This document shows positions 8,777-16,119 of a stretch of DNA of 64,000 nucleotides, piece by piece. The stretch is from assembly GCA_017441385.1 (NCBI GenBank), contig JAFRXY010000064.1, positions 1 to 64,000 on the forward strand, written 5' to 3'. The position numbers were made by a program, and so were the translations under genes. How positions within the stretch are numbered: position 1 is the first letter of the stretch; the number at the start of each line of letters is the position of its first letter. The stretch is from Clostridia bacterium. Its GTDB lineage: Bacteria; Bacillota; Clostridia; Oscillospirales; Acutalibacteraceae. The notes under the pieces were generated by a model that was not told the origin of the DNA, did not search any database, and saw nothing but the letters and a program-made list of their open reading frames with translations.

Positions 8777-8813
8777 TATCCACTCTTTCTTTATCAAAAC
8801 GGTGTAACGGAGG

Positions 8814-9641
8814 TTAACGGTTTGTTAATTTTGCATTTTCCGCCTCGCTCAGCTTTTTTCCGAGAGAGCGGAGCGAAAGCCTGATTTCTTCCGCCTCTTT
8901 AAACGCGTCGCTGTAGACCTCTATGTTCCAGCACGCCTTGTCGTCTTCGCCGCTCATGGCGGCTCTCATGGCGGCAAAATCCTCGGTTCCTCTGCCGGGA
9001 AGCAGGCAGTCGTGCTCTCTGTCCCGGTCGCTGATATGGACGTTGCGGATATGTCCGCTCAGCGTCCGCACGAATTCCACAGAATCGAATCCCGCCCGGC
9101 AGGCCTGCTTGTTGTCGAAGGTAAAGAGCGCCTTGTCGCCGAGGTATTCGATGAGCTTGCGGCAGAATGCCGGCGTCTGCGCCGTGTGGGTGTAGACATT
9201 CTCGTGGAGAAGCGTCACACCGTATTCCCTGCCGCATTCAAAGATGGTGTTGTAGCGCTCGATGTATTCGTCCTGAGAAACCATCACCCGGGCTTTTCCT
9301 ATCGTCTGCCCGCCGTGAAAGACAAGGTAGCCGGCGCCGAGCTTGGCCGCCGCGTGGAATAACTGCCTGTACATCTCCAGACCGTCGGCAAATCTCCGCT
9401 CACTGTAATCCGAAAAGAACATCGCCGATTCCAGCGCACTGTAAAAGGGATGCACCGAATGAACCTGTGCGCCGTAGTAACGGAGCATTTTCCGCAATTC
9501 CCTGAGATAGCCGTCGGTAATCTCGGAGAAGGTGCTGAAATGTATTTCAAACCGGTCAATGCCCGCCTCCGCCGCGATTCGGAGAGCCTTTTCGGTTTCC
9601 ATGGGATAAAAGCATGAAGTGGATACGCCTACTGCCGCCAA
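8814..9641 (-). CDS. Sugar phosphate isomerase/epimerase-type TIM-barrel protein (AP_endonuc_2 family)
   Basis: Encodes 275 residues. The xylose-isomerase-like TIM-barrel pattern is visible: RFEIHFSTF near the front, VHSVHPFYSAL, YLVFHGGQ, LLHENVYTH, FTFDNKQACRAG, VRNVHISDRD-like HIRNVHISD, and WNIEVYSD at the end, supplying His/Glu/Asp metal ligands. The substrate cannot be read from sequence. The start is probably TTG 9641: an SD GGGAGG ends 8 bases upstream, whereas the GTG at 9650 sits against the SD. ymdB starts 37 bases downstream, so the pair is likely one transcript. The family also contains endonuclease IV, but the highly conserved zinc cluster of that enzyme is incomplete here. Confidence 0.8.
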   Translation of the reverse strand: MAAVGVSTSCFYPMETEKALRIAAEAGIDRFEIHFSTFSEITDGYLRELRKMLRYYGAQVHSVHPFYSALESAMFFSDYSERRFADGLEMYRQLFHAAAKLGAGYLVFHGGQTIGKARVMVSQDEYIERYNTIFECGREYGVTLLHENVYTHTAQTPAFCRKLIEYLGDKALFTFDNKQACRAGFDSVEFVRTLSGHIRNVHISDRDREHDCLLPGRGTEDFAAMRAAMSGEDDKACWNIEVYSDAFKEAEEIRLSLRSLGKKLSEAENAKLTNR

Positions 9642-9677
9642 ACGACGCACCTCCCTTTTTTACCTGATTTTGATGTA

Positions 9678-9706
9678 TTCACAAAGGAATCCGCATATGA
9701 TAGAAT
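9678..9706 (+). promoter_or_regulatory. Probable promoter of the small membrane protein gene
   Basis: TTCACA (9678-9683), 17-base spacer, TAGAAT (9701-9706); each box has one mismatch to consensus. The gene starts at 9774. Confidence 0.5.
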
Positions 9707-9773
9707 GACAATGCGGTCAGTCATTCCATACAGCCGTTAACGAATATTATAAATCATTCCGGAGGATTAATCA

Positions 9774-10034
9774 ATGACAAATGAAAATTTTTTTGACTTT
9801 TATCTGCATCTGACAGCCGGCGCGAGAAAATACCTCTGCTTTGTCACGGCGGTCTTCCTCATTGCCGGCATCATCTGCGCAGGGCTTTATCTGAATCTGT
9901 TCGGCTTTACCGACAGTGTGAACGCCTACATATTCGCCGGACAGCTTCTGGATTCCATGATCCGCAGCATGACCGCCGCCACCGTTATGACGCTGCTGAT
10001 CGACATGCTTGGCAGGCGGTACGGGGAGGAATGA
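9774..10034 (+). CDS. Small two-span membrane protein of unknown function
   Basis: Encodes 86 residues, preceded by the SD GGAGGA 8 bases upstream. Two hydrophobic segments are seen: residues 20-42 (CFVTAVFLIAGIICAGLYL) and about 57-76, joined by a loop with FGFTDSVNAY; the C-terminus RRYGEE is charged. No enzyme motif is present. It is transcribed divergently from the sugar isomerase/ymdB unit. I do not recognise the family. Confidence 0.75.
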   Translation: MTNENFFDFYLHLTAGARKYLCFVTAVFLIAGIICAGLYLNLFGFTDSVNAYIFAGQLLDSMIRSMTAATVMTLLIDMLGRRYGEE

Positions 10035-10044
10035 AGCATCCTTC

Positions 10045-10090
10045 AAAAAAGCCGTTCGCGCAATCTTCCAAAAGACTGCGCGAACGGCTT
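10045..10090 (-). terminator. Strong terminator, polarity favours the minus strand (carD)
   Basis: Arms AAGCCGTTCGCGCA (10049-10062) and TGCGCGAACGGCTT (10077-10090) match perfectly. On the minus strand the stem is followed by TTTTTT, on the plus strand it is not. It therefore serves carD, from which it is now separated by a 106-bp inverted-repeat element, and may also stop plus-strand transcription weakly. Confidence 0.8.
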
Positions 10091-10111
10091 GATGGATGTC
10101 CCCGATCAACC

Positions 10112-10217
10112 AGGGAAGCGCTGATTAAGTTGATTCCCGCACCGCTCAAACATGCTCTGACGAGCGGGTATCCTCGCGGCGCGCAATCGGCGGCAAGCCT
10201 TTCATCAGCGCATCCCT
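10112..10217. mobile_element. Putative 106-bp MITE-like element at the 3' end of carD
   Basis: Terminal inverted repeats AGGGAAGCGCTGAT (10112-10125) and ATCAGCGCATCCCT (10204-10217) match at 13 of 14 positions. The interior has a second partial inverted repeat (GCTC...GAGC, CCCGC...GCGGG) and no gene. The right end overlaps the carD stop codon TAG (10218-10216). No clear target duplication is seen, so mobility is inferred. Confidence 0.5.
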
Positions 10218-10722
10218 AGGCGGAAAAGCTTATTTTGTTTCTTATGTAATCCTTGACCTCGTCAGGAGCGATATTGAGCACATGCGCAAATTCCAGATTG
10301 ATGATGCGCTCGGCTTCGCGCAGAATACGCTCGTCCGAAGCGTTGAGCTTCTTATGGGCGGCCAGCTGAGCCTTCTGCTTGTTCTTGATGGTGCCCAGAA
10401 GCGCCATGATACCCTGACGGTCGCCGCTTTGCAGGATTCTGTTGAATTTCTCCTTGCGCTGCTTATGGTCGTCCACCCAATAGTCCTCCGAATTCGGGAT
10501 ATTCTCGATGAGCTTGCCGATTTCTTCCTTGGTCAGAAGCGGCTTTGCTCTTTCGAGAAGCATCTGGTTATTCATGGGCAGATACACGATTGAATTGTCC
10601 TTGTTGGTTGATTTAAGTACATAGTAGTCTGTCTTTTTGCCACAAATTACCTTCTGCGTCGTTTCTTCGATAGTGAATACTCCTTCCGTTCCAAAAACCA
10701 CAGTATCGCCTATGTTCAGCAT
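10216..10722 (-). CDS. CarD-like (CarD_CdnL_TRCF) transcription regulator
   Basis: Encodes 168 residues. The N-terminal Tudor-like RNA-polymerase-interacting domain begins GDTVVFGTEGVFTIEE and runs to about residue 60 (YYVLKS, YLPMNN); the helical C-terminal part (70-165) is rich in Lys and Arg and ends with the helix pair LREAERIINLEFAHVLN. CarD/CdnL proteins bind the RNA polymerase beta subunit and stabilise open promoter complexes, notably rRNA promoters. The start at 10722 is preceded by an SD-like AGGTGA. A TATAAT-like box lies at 10798-10793 on the minus strand. The gene is monocistronic, bracketed by two inverted-repeat elements. Confidence 0.88.
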   Translation of the reverse strand: MLNIGDTVVFGTEGVFTIEETTQKVICGKKTDYYVLKSTNKDNSIVYLPMNNQMLLERAKPLLTKEEIGKLIENIPNSEDYWVDDHKQRKEKFNRILQSGDRQGIMALLGTIKNKQKAQLAAHKKLNASDERILREAERIINLEFAHVLNIAPDEVKDYIRNKISFSA

Positions 10723-10879
10723 AATTCAGTTCACCTCGGCTGATTATTTTGGATTCTGTTCCCCAACAACAAATCCAATTTTGAGCAATACTATTATACC
10801 ATTTTCCCGCGAAAAATTACATAGGCTGATTCACCAAACTTTTTGCACGGATAATCGGACTTTTTTGTTTCATCTTTTA

Positions 10880-11043
10880 AGAGCCTGTTTAGAATCTCCA
10901 CGTGTGCGGATGGCGCAGTCAGATTTTTCGCCAGATGCAGCCAAAACCGCAGGCAATACTTTGTGTATTAACGAGGATTTTGGCAAAATATGGCGGAAAG
11001 AGATGCAAGCCAGACGTGCGTGGAGAGATTCTAAACAGGCTCT
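10880..11043. mobile_element. 164-bp MITE with 19-bp perfect terminal inverted repeats
   Basis: AGAGCCTGTTTAGAATCTC at 10880-10898 is the exact reverse complement of 11025-11043. The whole element is a long imperfect palindrome: inner blocks TTTTCGCCAGAT...GCCAAAA...AATAC and their counterparts TTTCCGCCATAT...GCCAAAA...AATAC pair across a loop around GTGTATT. It carries no gene and would be mobilised by a transposase encoded elsewhere. Confidence 0.75.
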
Positions 11044-11062
11044 ATATTTTACAATACGGCAA

Positions 11063-11102
11063 AACGCCCGTTTCGGAGCCATCAGCCCCGGAACGGACGT
11101 TA
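11063..11102 (-). terminator. Terminator of the HD-GYP sensor gene
   Basis: Minus strand arms AACGTCCGTTCCGG and CCGAAACGGGCGTT (two mismatches) with loop around TGAT, followed by TTTTGCC. It lies 35 bases after the stop codon. Confidence 0.65.
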
Positions 11103-11136
11103 TTGTCATTATCGGAATGTCTGTCACAGAGAGGAA

Positions 11137-14100
11137 TTACTTTCCCTGCTCATTCTTTTCCTCTTCCTTCTGCTTCTTATGGATATTGTTGATATCCTCG
11201 GTGGTGCCGCCGCCGAAATCATCGGGGGCGCGGAATTTGCCCTTATCAACCAGCCGGAGGAACGCGTCCACCACGTCGCTCTGCAACTGCGTGCCGCGCA
11301 CTTCCTTGATGATGGAAACCGCCTTTTCGAAATTCATGCGCTTGCGGTAGGGACGGTTGGAATACATGGCGTCGAAGGTGTCGGCCACCGCGATGATCTG
11401 CGCCACACGCGGAATCTCGTCCCCTTTGAGTCCCTTCGGATACCCTCTGCCGTCGGGGCGTTCATGGTGGGAGCCTGCGCCTATGGCAAGCTCCGGCATA
11501 ATGCTGATGCCCTTGAGCGTATCATAACCCAGCGCCGCGTGCGACTTGATGGTCTTGAATTCCTCGTCGGTCAGCTTGCCCGGTTTGTTGAGCACCTCAG
11601 GAGGAATGCCCACCTTGCCTATATCGTGCAGAAGGGCGATATTGTAAAATTCATCCACCGTATCGTCATCATAGCCCAGTTCCTTCGCAAGCATGACGGT
11701 ATATTCCGCCACACGGGCAGAGTGGCCGTTGGTGTACTTATCCTTCATATCAATGACCTTGGAGAAGGCCTCCACGATCTCACGGATCAGCAGCTTCTGC
11801 TCTTTTTCCTTCTGGAGGAACTTTCTGGTCTTGCTGCGGGTGTATGCCATCACCACAATCAGCAGGAAAAGCAGTCCCATGCCGGCGCAGACAAGTCTGA
11901 ACCATGTTTCCTCATACATTGCCTTTTGCTTGACAATGTAGAAAGTAAGCGCTTCATCTTCCTTCAGGGAATCGCCAAGGCTGATATTGAATTGATACTT
12001 CCCGCCGCTGAGGTTGGTGTAGTCGATGGGCGCAAGATCACTGCGCTCTACGGTGGTTTCCTTAGCGTCGAAGCCATCAAGACGGTAGGTGATTTCAGGA
12101 TTGACGAGCGAATAGTTGAAGGCATAGCTGTAGATCGTCAGCTTTCTGGTGGAAGCCGGAACCGTAACCCTGTTGTTTTCGTCAAAGAAGATTCTTGTGC
12201 CGTCCGCTTCCACACACGGAACCGCCAGCTTGACGTTGCTGATGACCTCAAAACTCTTCTCAATATTGACCTTGGAAACGCCTGTGGTGCCAGCAATATA
12301 CAGATCGCCGTCGCTTGTAAGATCGCTGTAGGCGTTGGCGGTGGGTATATCAAACAAACCGTTATCTCTGCTGTAGTGAACGGGATTGATCTCCTCATTC
12401 TGAACCATTTCGTCGGAAGATACAACATATATTCCGTTGCTGCTGAGTATCCAGAGCTGATCCTGACTGTTCTGGTAGAGATCGAAATTATTCGAGTAGG
12501 GGAACTTTTTCACCGTGGTAGCCTGATAGTTTTCATCGAGATAGGCTATCGAATTGCTCGTCACAACCCAATACAGGTTTCTTTTCAAATCCTTCTTGAT
12601 TCGCATAACCACTTCGGAAAACAGTCCGGAATCCAGTCCGATATGAGCCGCGCTTCCGTCCCTTATCACGTAAATGCCGCCGCCGTCGGTGCCCGCGATA
12701 ATATCGCCCCAGAGACCTTCCGCTATTGTGAGGATTTCAGCATTGGCAATTCCGCTGGATTCACCGTAGACATCCGTCACAGTATCGCCGTCAATCACCG
12801 CGACGCCGCCTGTGCAGGCCACCGCGATCTTCCCGTCCTTCATCTCTATTACCGTTCGGACGCGGTCGGAAGGAAGTCCGTCGTCGGTCGAGAATCTTGT
12901 CACCGCACCGTCCTCATAGCGGAGCAGGGCATTCTCTCCGAATGTGGATATCCAAAGCCGGTTCCTGCTGTCGCGGACGATGGATCTGATTCTGCTTCCG
13001 CGGAGCATGTCAATTAAATCGGAGCCGCCGATTTCCCTGCCCGAAGCCGTCACGACCTTTGTCAGCGGCAGTCTGTCAATCGGGCCGAGCTCGCCTATTA
13101 CCGAAAGCCCGCTGCTTTTGCCGCCCACAAAAATCAAACCTTCATACTGACATGTCGCGTTGACAACGGTCTCCGACATGCCGTATTTTTCAAACAATTC
13201 AGAAAACGGATTGGAAACAATCTTCATAACGCCCTGCTTGGAAGAAGCCGCCCAGATATTGCCCTGATAGTCCGCAATCACGCCTTCCACCGAACCGTTC
13301 ACAGGCAGATTCAGCAATCTCGTGGATTTATCTCCCGAAACGATTGAAATGCCATTGTCTGCGCAAACCCAGAGATGATCGTCTATGGCGCTGATGGAAT
13401 TGACATAGTTCAACGGCGAAACGTCAACCGTCTTGACAATTTGCGGTTCCCCGCTGAAGTCAAGGCAGTAAACGTCACTCTGCGCCGTGCCGACATAGGC
13501 TTTTCCCGCATTGTCGGGATCGGGCAGAATCGTGCGTATCTCCGGAATGCCAAGTGAATCGGCGTCATAGAAACCGCTGAGTGCGCCGTCCTTCAGGGTG
13601 AAGATGGCGCCGTCATTTGTGACGCCGTAAATAACACCGTCATTCCCCATCAACATGGTGCGGATATATTCTTTATTGATTCTCTCATCATCGAACTGAC
13701 GAAGTTGATTTTCGCTGTCGATTTTGGCTATGCCTTCTGTTGTGCCAATGAAGACGGTTCCGTCGGTATCCTCTGCAATGGAACGCACGGAAGAAGATTT
13801 TAATCCTGACTGATGGTTGTAGAACACAAGATTGTCCTTTTCCATCATAGCCACGCCATTGTCATTGGTACCGATCCAAAGACGTTCCTTGCTGTCGACA
13901 AAAAGACTGACAACACTGGCTATGCCTGTGGTCGAGTCTATGCGTTCAAAGCTCCTGCCGTCGTAACGGGTAAGGCCGCTGTAGCTGCCTATCCAGATAA
14001 AGCCGTCCCGCGTTTCGACAATCGCGTTGGCCTCTGAGGTGGTAAGACCGTTTGTGTTGTCATAGAGCGCTGCGGAATACCCTTCGCCCTTGCCCGAAGG

Positions 14101-14235
14101 ATCAACGGTTGCCTGCTTTCCCGACGCGGCCATAGCGGTATTGGCCGCGGAAAAACTTCCGGACACCATGGAGGCAAAGAACATCGCCATAGCGACACTG
14201 ATGGAGACGCAAATCTTACATACTTTAGGTAACAA
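11137..14235 (-). CDS. Membrane sensor with beta-propeller repeats, Y_Y_Y domain and HD-GYP output
   Basis: Encodes 1032 residues. A signal peptide/anchor (about 8-36) is followed by a long extracytoplasmic region of Reg_prop two-bladed propeller repeats (for example NGLTTSEANAIVETRDGFIWIGS, LWIGTNDNGV, LWVCADNGI, LWISTFGENALL), a Y_Y_Y-like beta domain with YRLDGFD and YTNLSGGKYQFNI (about 690-770), a transmembrane helix (about 783-803), a short coiled coil, and an HD-GYP domain (about 825-985) with LLHDIGKVGIP and HHERPDGRGYPKGL. HD-GYP domains hydrolyse cyclic-di-GMP. This is the sensor architecture of hybrid two-component systems with phosphodiesterase in place of kinase. Start is TTG 14235 with SD GGGAGAGG. 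Transcribed alone between its own promoter and terminator. Confidence 0.9.
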   Translation of the reverse strand: MLPKVCKICVSISVAMAMFFASMVSGSFSAANTAMAASGKQATVDPSGKGEGYSAALYDNTNGLTTSEANAIVETRDGFIWIGSYSGLTRYDGRSFERIDSTTGIASVVSLFVDSKERLWIGTNDNGVAMMEKDNLVFYNHQSGLKSSSVRSIAEDTDGTVFIGTTEGIAKIDSENQLRQFDDERINKEYIRTMLMGNDGVIYGVTNDGAIFTLKDGALSGFYDADSLGIPEIRTILPDPDNAGKAYVGTAQSDVYCLDFSGEPQIVKTVDVSPLNYVNSISAIDDHLWVCADNGISIVSGDKSTRLLNLPVNGSVEGVIADYQGNIWAASSKQGVMKIVSNPFSELFEKYGMSETVVNATCQYEGLIFVGGKSSGLSVIGELGPIDRLPLTKVVTASGREIGGSDLIDMLRGSRIRSIVRDSRNRLWISTFGENALLRYEDGAVTRFSTDDGLPSDRVRTVIEMKDGKIAVACTGGVAVIDGDTVTDVYGESSGIANAEILTIAEGLWGDIIAGTDGGGIYVIRDGSAAHIGLDSGLFSEVVMRIKKDLKRNLYWVVTSNSIAYLDENYQATTVKKFPYSNNFDLYQNSQDQLWILSSNGIYVVSSDEMVQNEEINPVHYSRDNGLFDIPTANAYSDLTSDGDLYIAGTTGVSKVNIEKSFEVISNVKLAVPCVEADGTRIFFDENNRVTVPASTRKLTIYSYAFNYSLVNPEITYRLDGFDAKETTVERSDLAPIDYTNLSGGKYQFNISLGDSLKEDEALTFYIVKQKAMYEETWFRLVCAGMGLLFLLIVVMAYTRSKTRKFLQKEKEQKLLIREIVEAFSKVIDMKDKYTNGHSARVAEYTVMLAKELGYDDDTVDEFYNIALLHDIGKVGIPPEVLNKPGKLTDEEFKTIKSHAALGYDTLKGISIMPELAIGAGSHHERPDGRGYPKGLKGDEIPRVAQIIAVADTFDAMYSNRPYRKRMNFEKAVSIIKEVRGTQLQSDVVDAFLRLVDKGKFRAPDDFGGGTTEDINNIHKKQKEEEKNEQGK

Positions 14236-14305
14236 AATAACCTCTCCCTTTACAAAGAAAAATCGCGTTTTTTGTTTGATGCCTGAACAGCCATCCTATA
14301 ATTCT

Positions 14306-14335
14306 ATTATATCATACACCTACAAATGATTTCAA
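14306..14335 (-). promoter_or_regulatory. Promoter of the HD-GYP sensor gene
   Basis: Minus strand TTGAAA (14335-14330), 18-base spacer, TATAAT (14311-14306), about 70 bases before the TTG start. Confidence 0.65.
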
Positions 14336-14366
14336 GATTATTTTATTATTTTTTGTCATTTCTATA

Positions 14367-14398
14367 CCATGGATTTATACAACCATGGATTTATACAA
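14367..14398. repeat. 16-bp tandem duplication CCATGGATTTATACAA x2
   Basis: Two perfect adjacent copies at 14367-14382 and 14383-14398, in the spacer between the pilus operon terminator and the HD-GYP promoter. Confidence 0.95.
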
Positions 14399-14436
14399 AA
14401 AAAGCCGCAGGTCACATGTTACTGAGCCTGCAGCGG
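14397..14436 (-). terminator. Probable terminator of the first pilus operon
   Basis: Minus strand CCGCTGCAGG ... CCTGCGG hairpin with a 3-base bulge, followed by seven T. It overlaps the last codons and stop (14414-14412) of the pseudo-sortase gene. Confidence 0.55.
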
Positions 14437-15011
14437 ATAATGACATATTTTGAAGTATTTCTCGATCTGGCAAACAATGTCAGATCGTCTTCGCCTGATG
14501 TGATAGAATCCGTGCTTTCAGCATGATTCACCATCGTGACTTCATACCGGAAGATCCGTCCGTAAAGATCAGTGAAGATGACTGTATGCCCGATTTCAAT
14601 GGTATCCGCGAAGTCAAACTGTCCGTCACGGCTGTCACCGCCGATAATCAGATCGCGGTTGTAAATATTGCCTGCATACGTCATAGGGAAACGGCCGGCA
14701 TTCTTTTCATTCCACCCGGAACCTACCGGCAATGTACGGCCGAATTGCTCTATCTCCAGCAGACCGACAAAATTCTCGCCGCCGATCTCAGCGCTGGGCA
14801 TATCATGGCCGTAATGCGCTTCGGGAAGAGCCCTTTTTTGCGGCGGAATCATGGCATTCATCGCGCTGACAATCTGCTCAGCCGACTGCTTTTTACTTAA
14901 ATCAGCCTTGGCGATCACTATCCCGACCGCACCCGCTAGCAGCAGGACGCCGACCGCGATCGCCAGGCTGTTCAGGATCTTTCTTGTGTCAGATCTGCGT
15001 TTATCAGTCAT
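14412..15011 (-). CDS. Sortase-fold protein lacking catalytic His and Cys (pseudo-sortase)
   Basis: Encodes 199 residues: basic N-terminus, one membrane helix (about 14-34), then a domain collinear with sortase barrels: FVGLLEIEQFGRTLPV resembles the GxIxIPxIxLxLPV strand, DLIIGGDSR the usual VIAGHR, IEIGHTVIFTDLYGRIFRYEV the DxIxLTDxxGxxYxYxV strands, DDLTLFARS the LTLVTC strand and YVIIRC the catalytic-Arg strand. The essential His is Asp116, the nucleophile Cys is Arg162, while Arg173 remains. It cannot work as a transpeptidase in the usual way. It starts at ATG 15011, overlapping the VPKTG pilin stop by 8 bases, so it is translationally coupled and last in the pilus operon. It could bind sorting signals or regulate assembly; that is inference. 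Confidence 0.75.
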   Translation of the reverse strand: MTDKRRSDTRKILNSLAIAVGVLLLAGAVGIVIAKADLSKKQSAEQIVSAMNAMIPPQKRALPEAHYGHDMPSAEIGGENFVGLLEIEQFGRTLPVGSGWNEKNAGRFPMTYAGNIYNRDLIIGGDSRDGQFDFADTIEIGHTVIFTDLYGRIFRYEVTMVNHAESTDSITSGEDDLTLFARSRNTSKYVIIRCRLSNM

Positions 15012-16119
15012 GTGCTCTTCTTCTCGATACGACACCCAGCACGACCAGCATTGCGCCGGAAACGGAGAGCAGCACCACAGGAATCCACGGGAATTCCTCG
15101 CCTGTCTTCGGCACCGGAGAGGGAGGCGGAACAATATGGTATTCCAGAATCCAGCCGTGATCCACGGTCTGAACGGTCAGGGTGTAATGATCAACATCAC
15201 TGCCGATGACATTCCAAACCGTGCCGTCATCCTTGGTCGTCCACTCATAGTGCCAGTTCATATCGGAAGAGATAGTGACATCAGAGGGAACTTCCTCAGC
15301 GGGAGCTGTAGCAGGAATTTCCTCAGCGGGAGCTTCTTCTGTGCCCGAAAGCAGTCTGACTGCGGAATTGAGCGCGGCCATACCGAATGTCAAGGCTCTG
15401 GGTGTGCCTTCGGCAACGCTGCTGACAGAGGTCTTGATGACCTTCACTTCGTCGCCGGTCGGGCCGCCGGTGTGGGAAACATGAGCCACTACGCTGTCCG
15501 GGCGGTAATTTTCATAGCCCTTGTCGTCCCAGACAACATTGATGAAATAGGTGACGTCTTTGTATGTGGGAACAATGATCTCGGATTTCGGATTGGTTTC
15601 AACAGAATAAACCCATTCGCCTTCCTCCACTGTGGGAAGCGTGGCAATGACGCTGGAAAATGTTCTGTCGTCATTTTCGCAGACCAGCACCACCTGAGGA
15701 ATGAAATACCAGCCGGGGGTCAGGCCGCTGAATTCCGCCTTGCAATGATTGGCTCCAAGGGTGAATTCGCCTGCCGCGGCGGGGGAATTGGCTTTGACAA
15801 ACGCATCAAGCGTATCCGCCACAACTTCCCACTGATCGGATGAGTCGAGATTGGACAGATCAAGACCGCAGGAAGCAAACTCATCTGTCAGCACAAAATC
15901 GTAGTCGGAAGTGAGATCGGCGACGCGGTAGAGCTGAATCGCCGTGTCCTCGAAGGTGGTGTCCTCCGCGTTATAAACAACGGTCAGTTTGTTTGTCTTC
16001 GTGGAATCAAAAGCTCCATTCGCCTGATCTGTCGATGCAGCAAACGCTTTGAACGGAACGGTAAACACCATTGCCATTGCCACCAACGAGACCGTTACCA
16101 GAGAAAAAATCTTTTTCAT
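15004..16119 (-). CDS. Minor/basal pilin with VPKTG sorting signal
   Basis: Encodes 371 residues. A Sec signal peptide (1-27, ending AFAA) precedes a beta-rich part of SpaA/Cna-B type with FSGLTPGWYFIPQVVLV and a second part with YFINVVWDDKGYENYRPDSV and HYTLTVQTVDHGW. The C-terminus has a VPKTGEE sorting signal, a hydrophobic helix and an RRRAHD tail. A Ser/Pro/Glu/Ala-rich stretch with APAEEIPATAPAEEVP lies between domains. It begins in an ATGA overlap with the class C sortase gene (16119-16116), implying translational coupling. Position after the sortase and the atypical motif suggest the pilus base subunit linked to the wall, but a side-chain pilin is also possible. Confidence 0.82.
   Translation of the reverse strand: MKKIFSLVTVSLVAMAMVFTVPFKAFAASTDQANGAFDSTKTNKLTVVYNAEDTTFEDTAIQLYRVADLTSDYDFVLTDEFASCGLDLSNLDSSDQWEVVADTLDAFVKANSPAAAGEFTLGANHCKAEFSGLTPGWYFIPQVVLVCENDDRTFSSVIATLPTVEEGEWVYSVETNPKSEIIVPTYKDVTYFINVVWDDKGYENYRPDSVVAHVSHTGGPTGDEVKVIKTSVSSVAEGTPRALTFGMAALNSAVRLLSGTEEAPAEEIPATAPAEEVPSDVTISSDMNWHYEWTTKDDGTVWNVIGSDVDHYTLTVQTVDHGWILEYHIVPPPSPVPKTGEEFPWIPVVLLSVSGAMLVVLGVVSRRRAHD

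Larger units (their letters stand above)
10723..11136. other. Gene-free interval holding carD promoter region, a MITE and a terminator
   Basis: From right to left: the HD-GYP gene terminator (11063-11102), the 164-bp inverted-repeat element (10880-11043), and about 150 bases with the carD 5' region. Short open frames inside the element are not supported by start signals. Confidence 0.6.

Noticed and set aside
11179-13017. 612-codon plus-strand open frame opposite the HD-GYP sensor
   Set aside because: Antisense shadow of a gene with clear Reg_prop and HD-GYP motifs.
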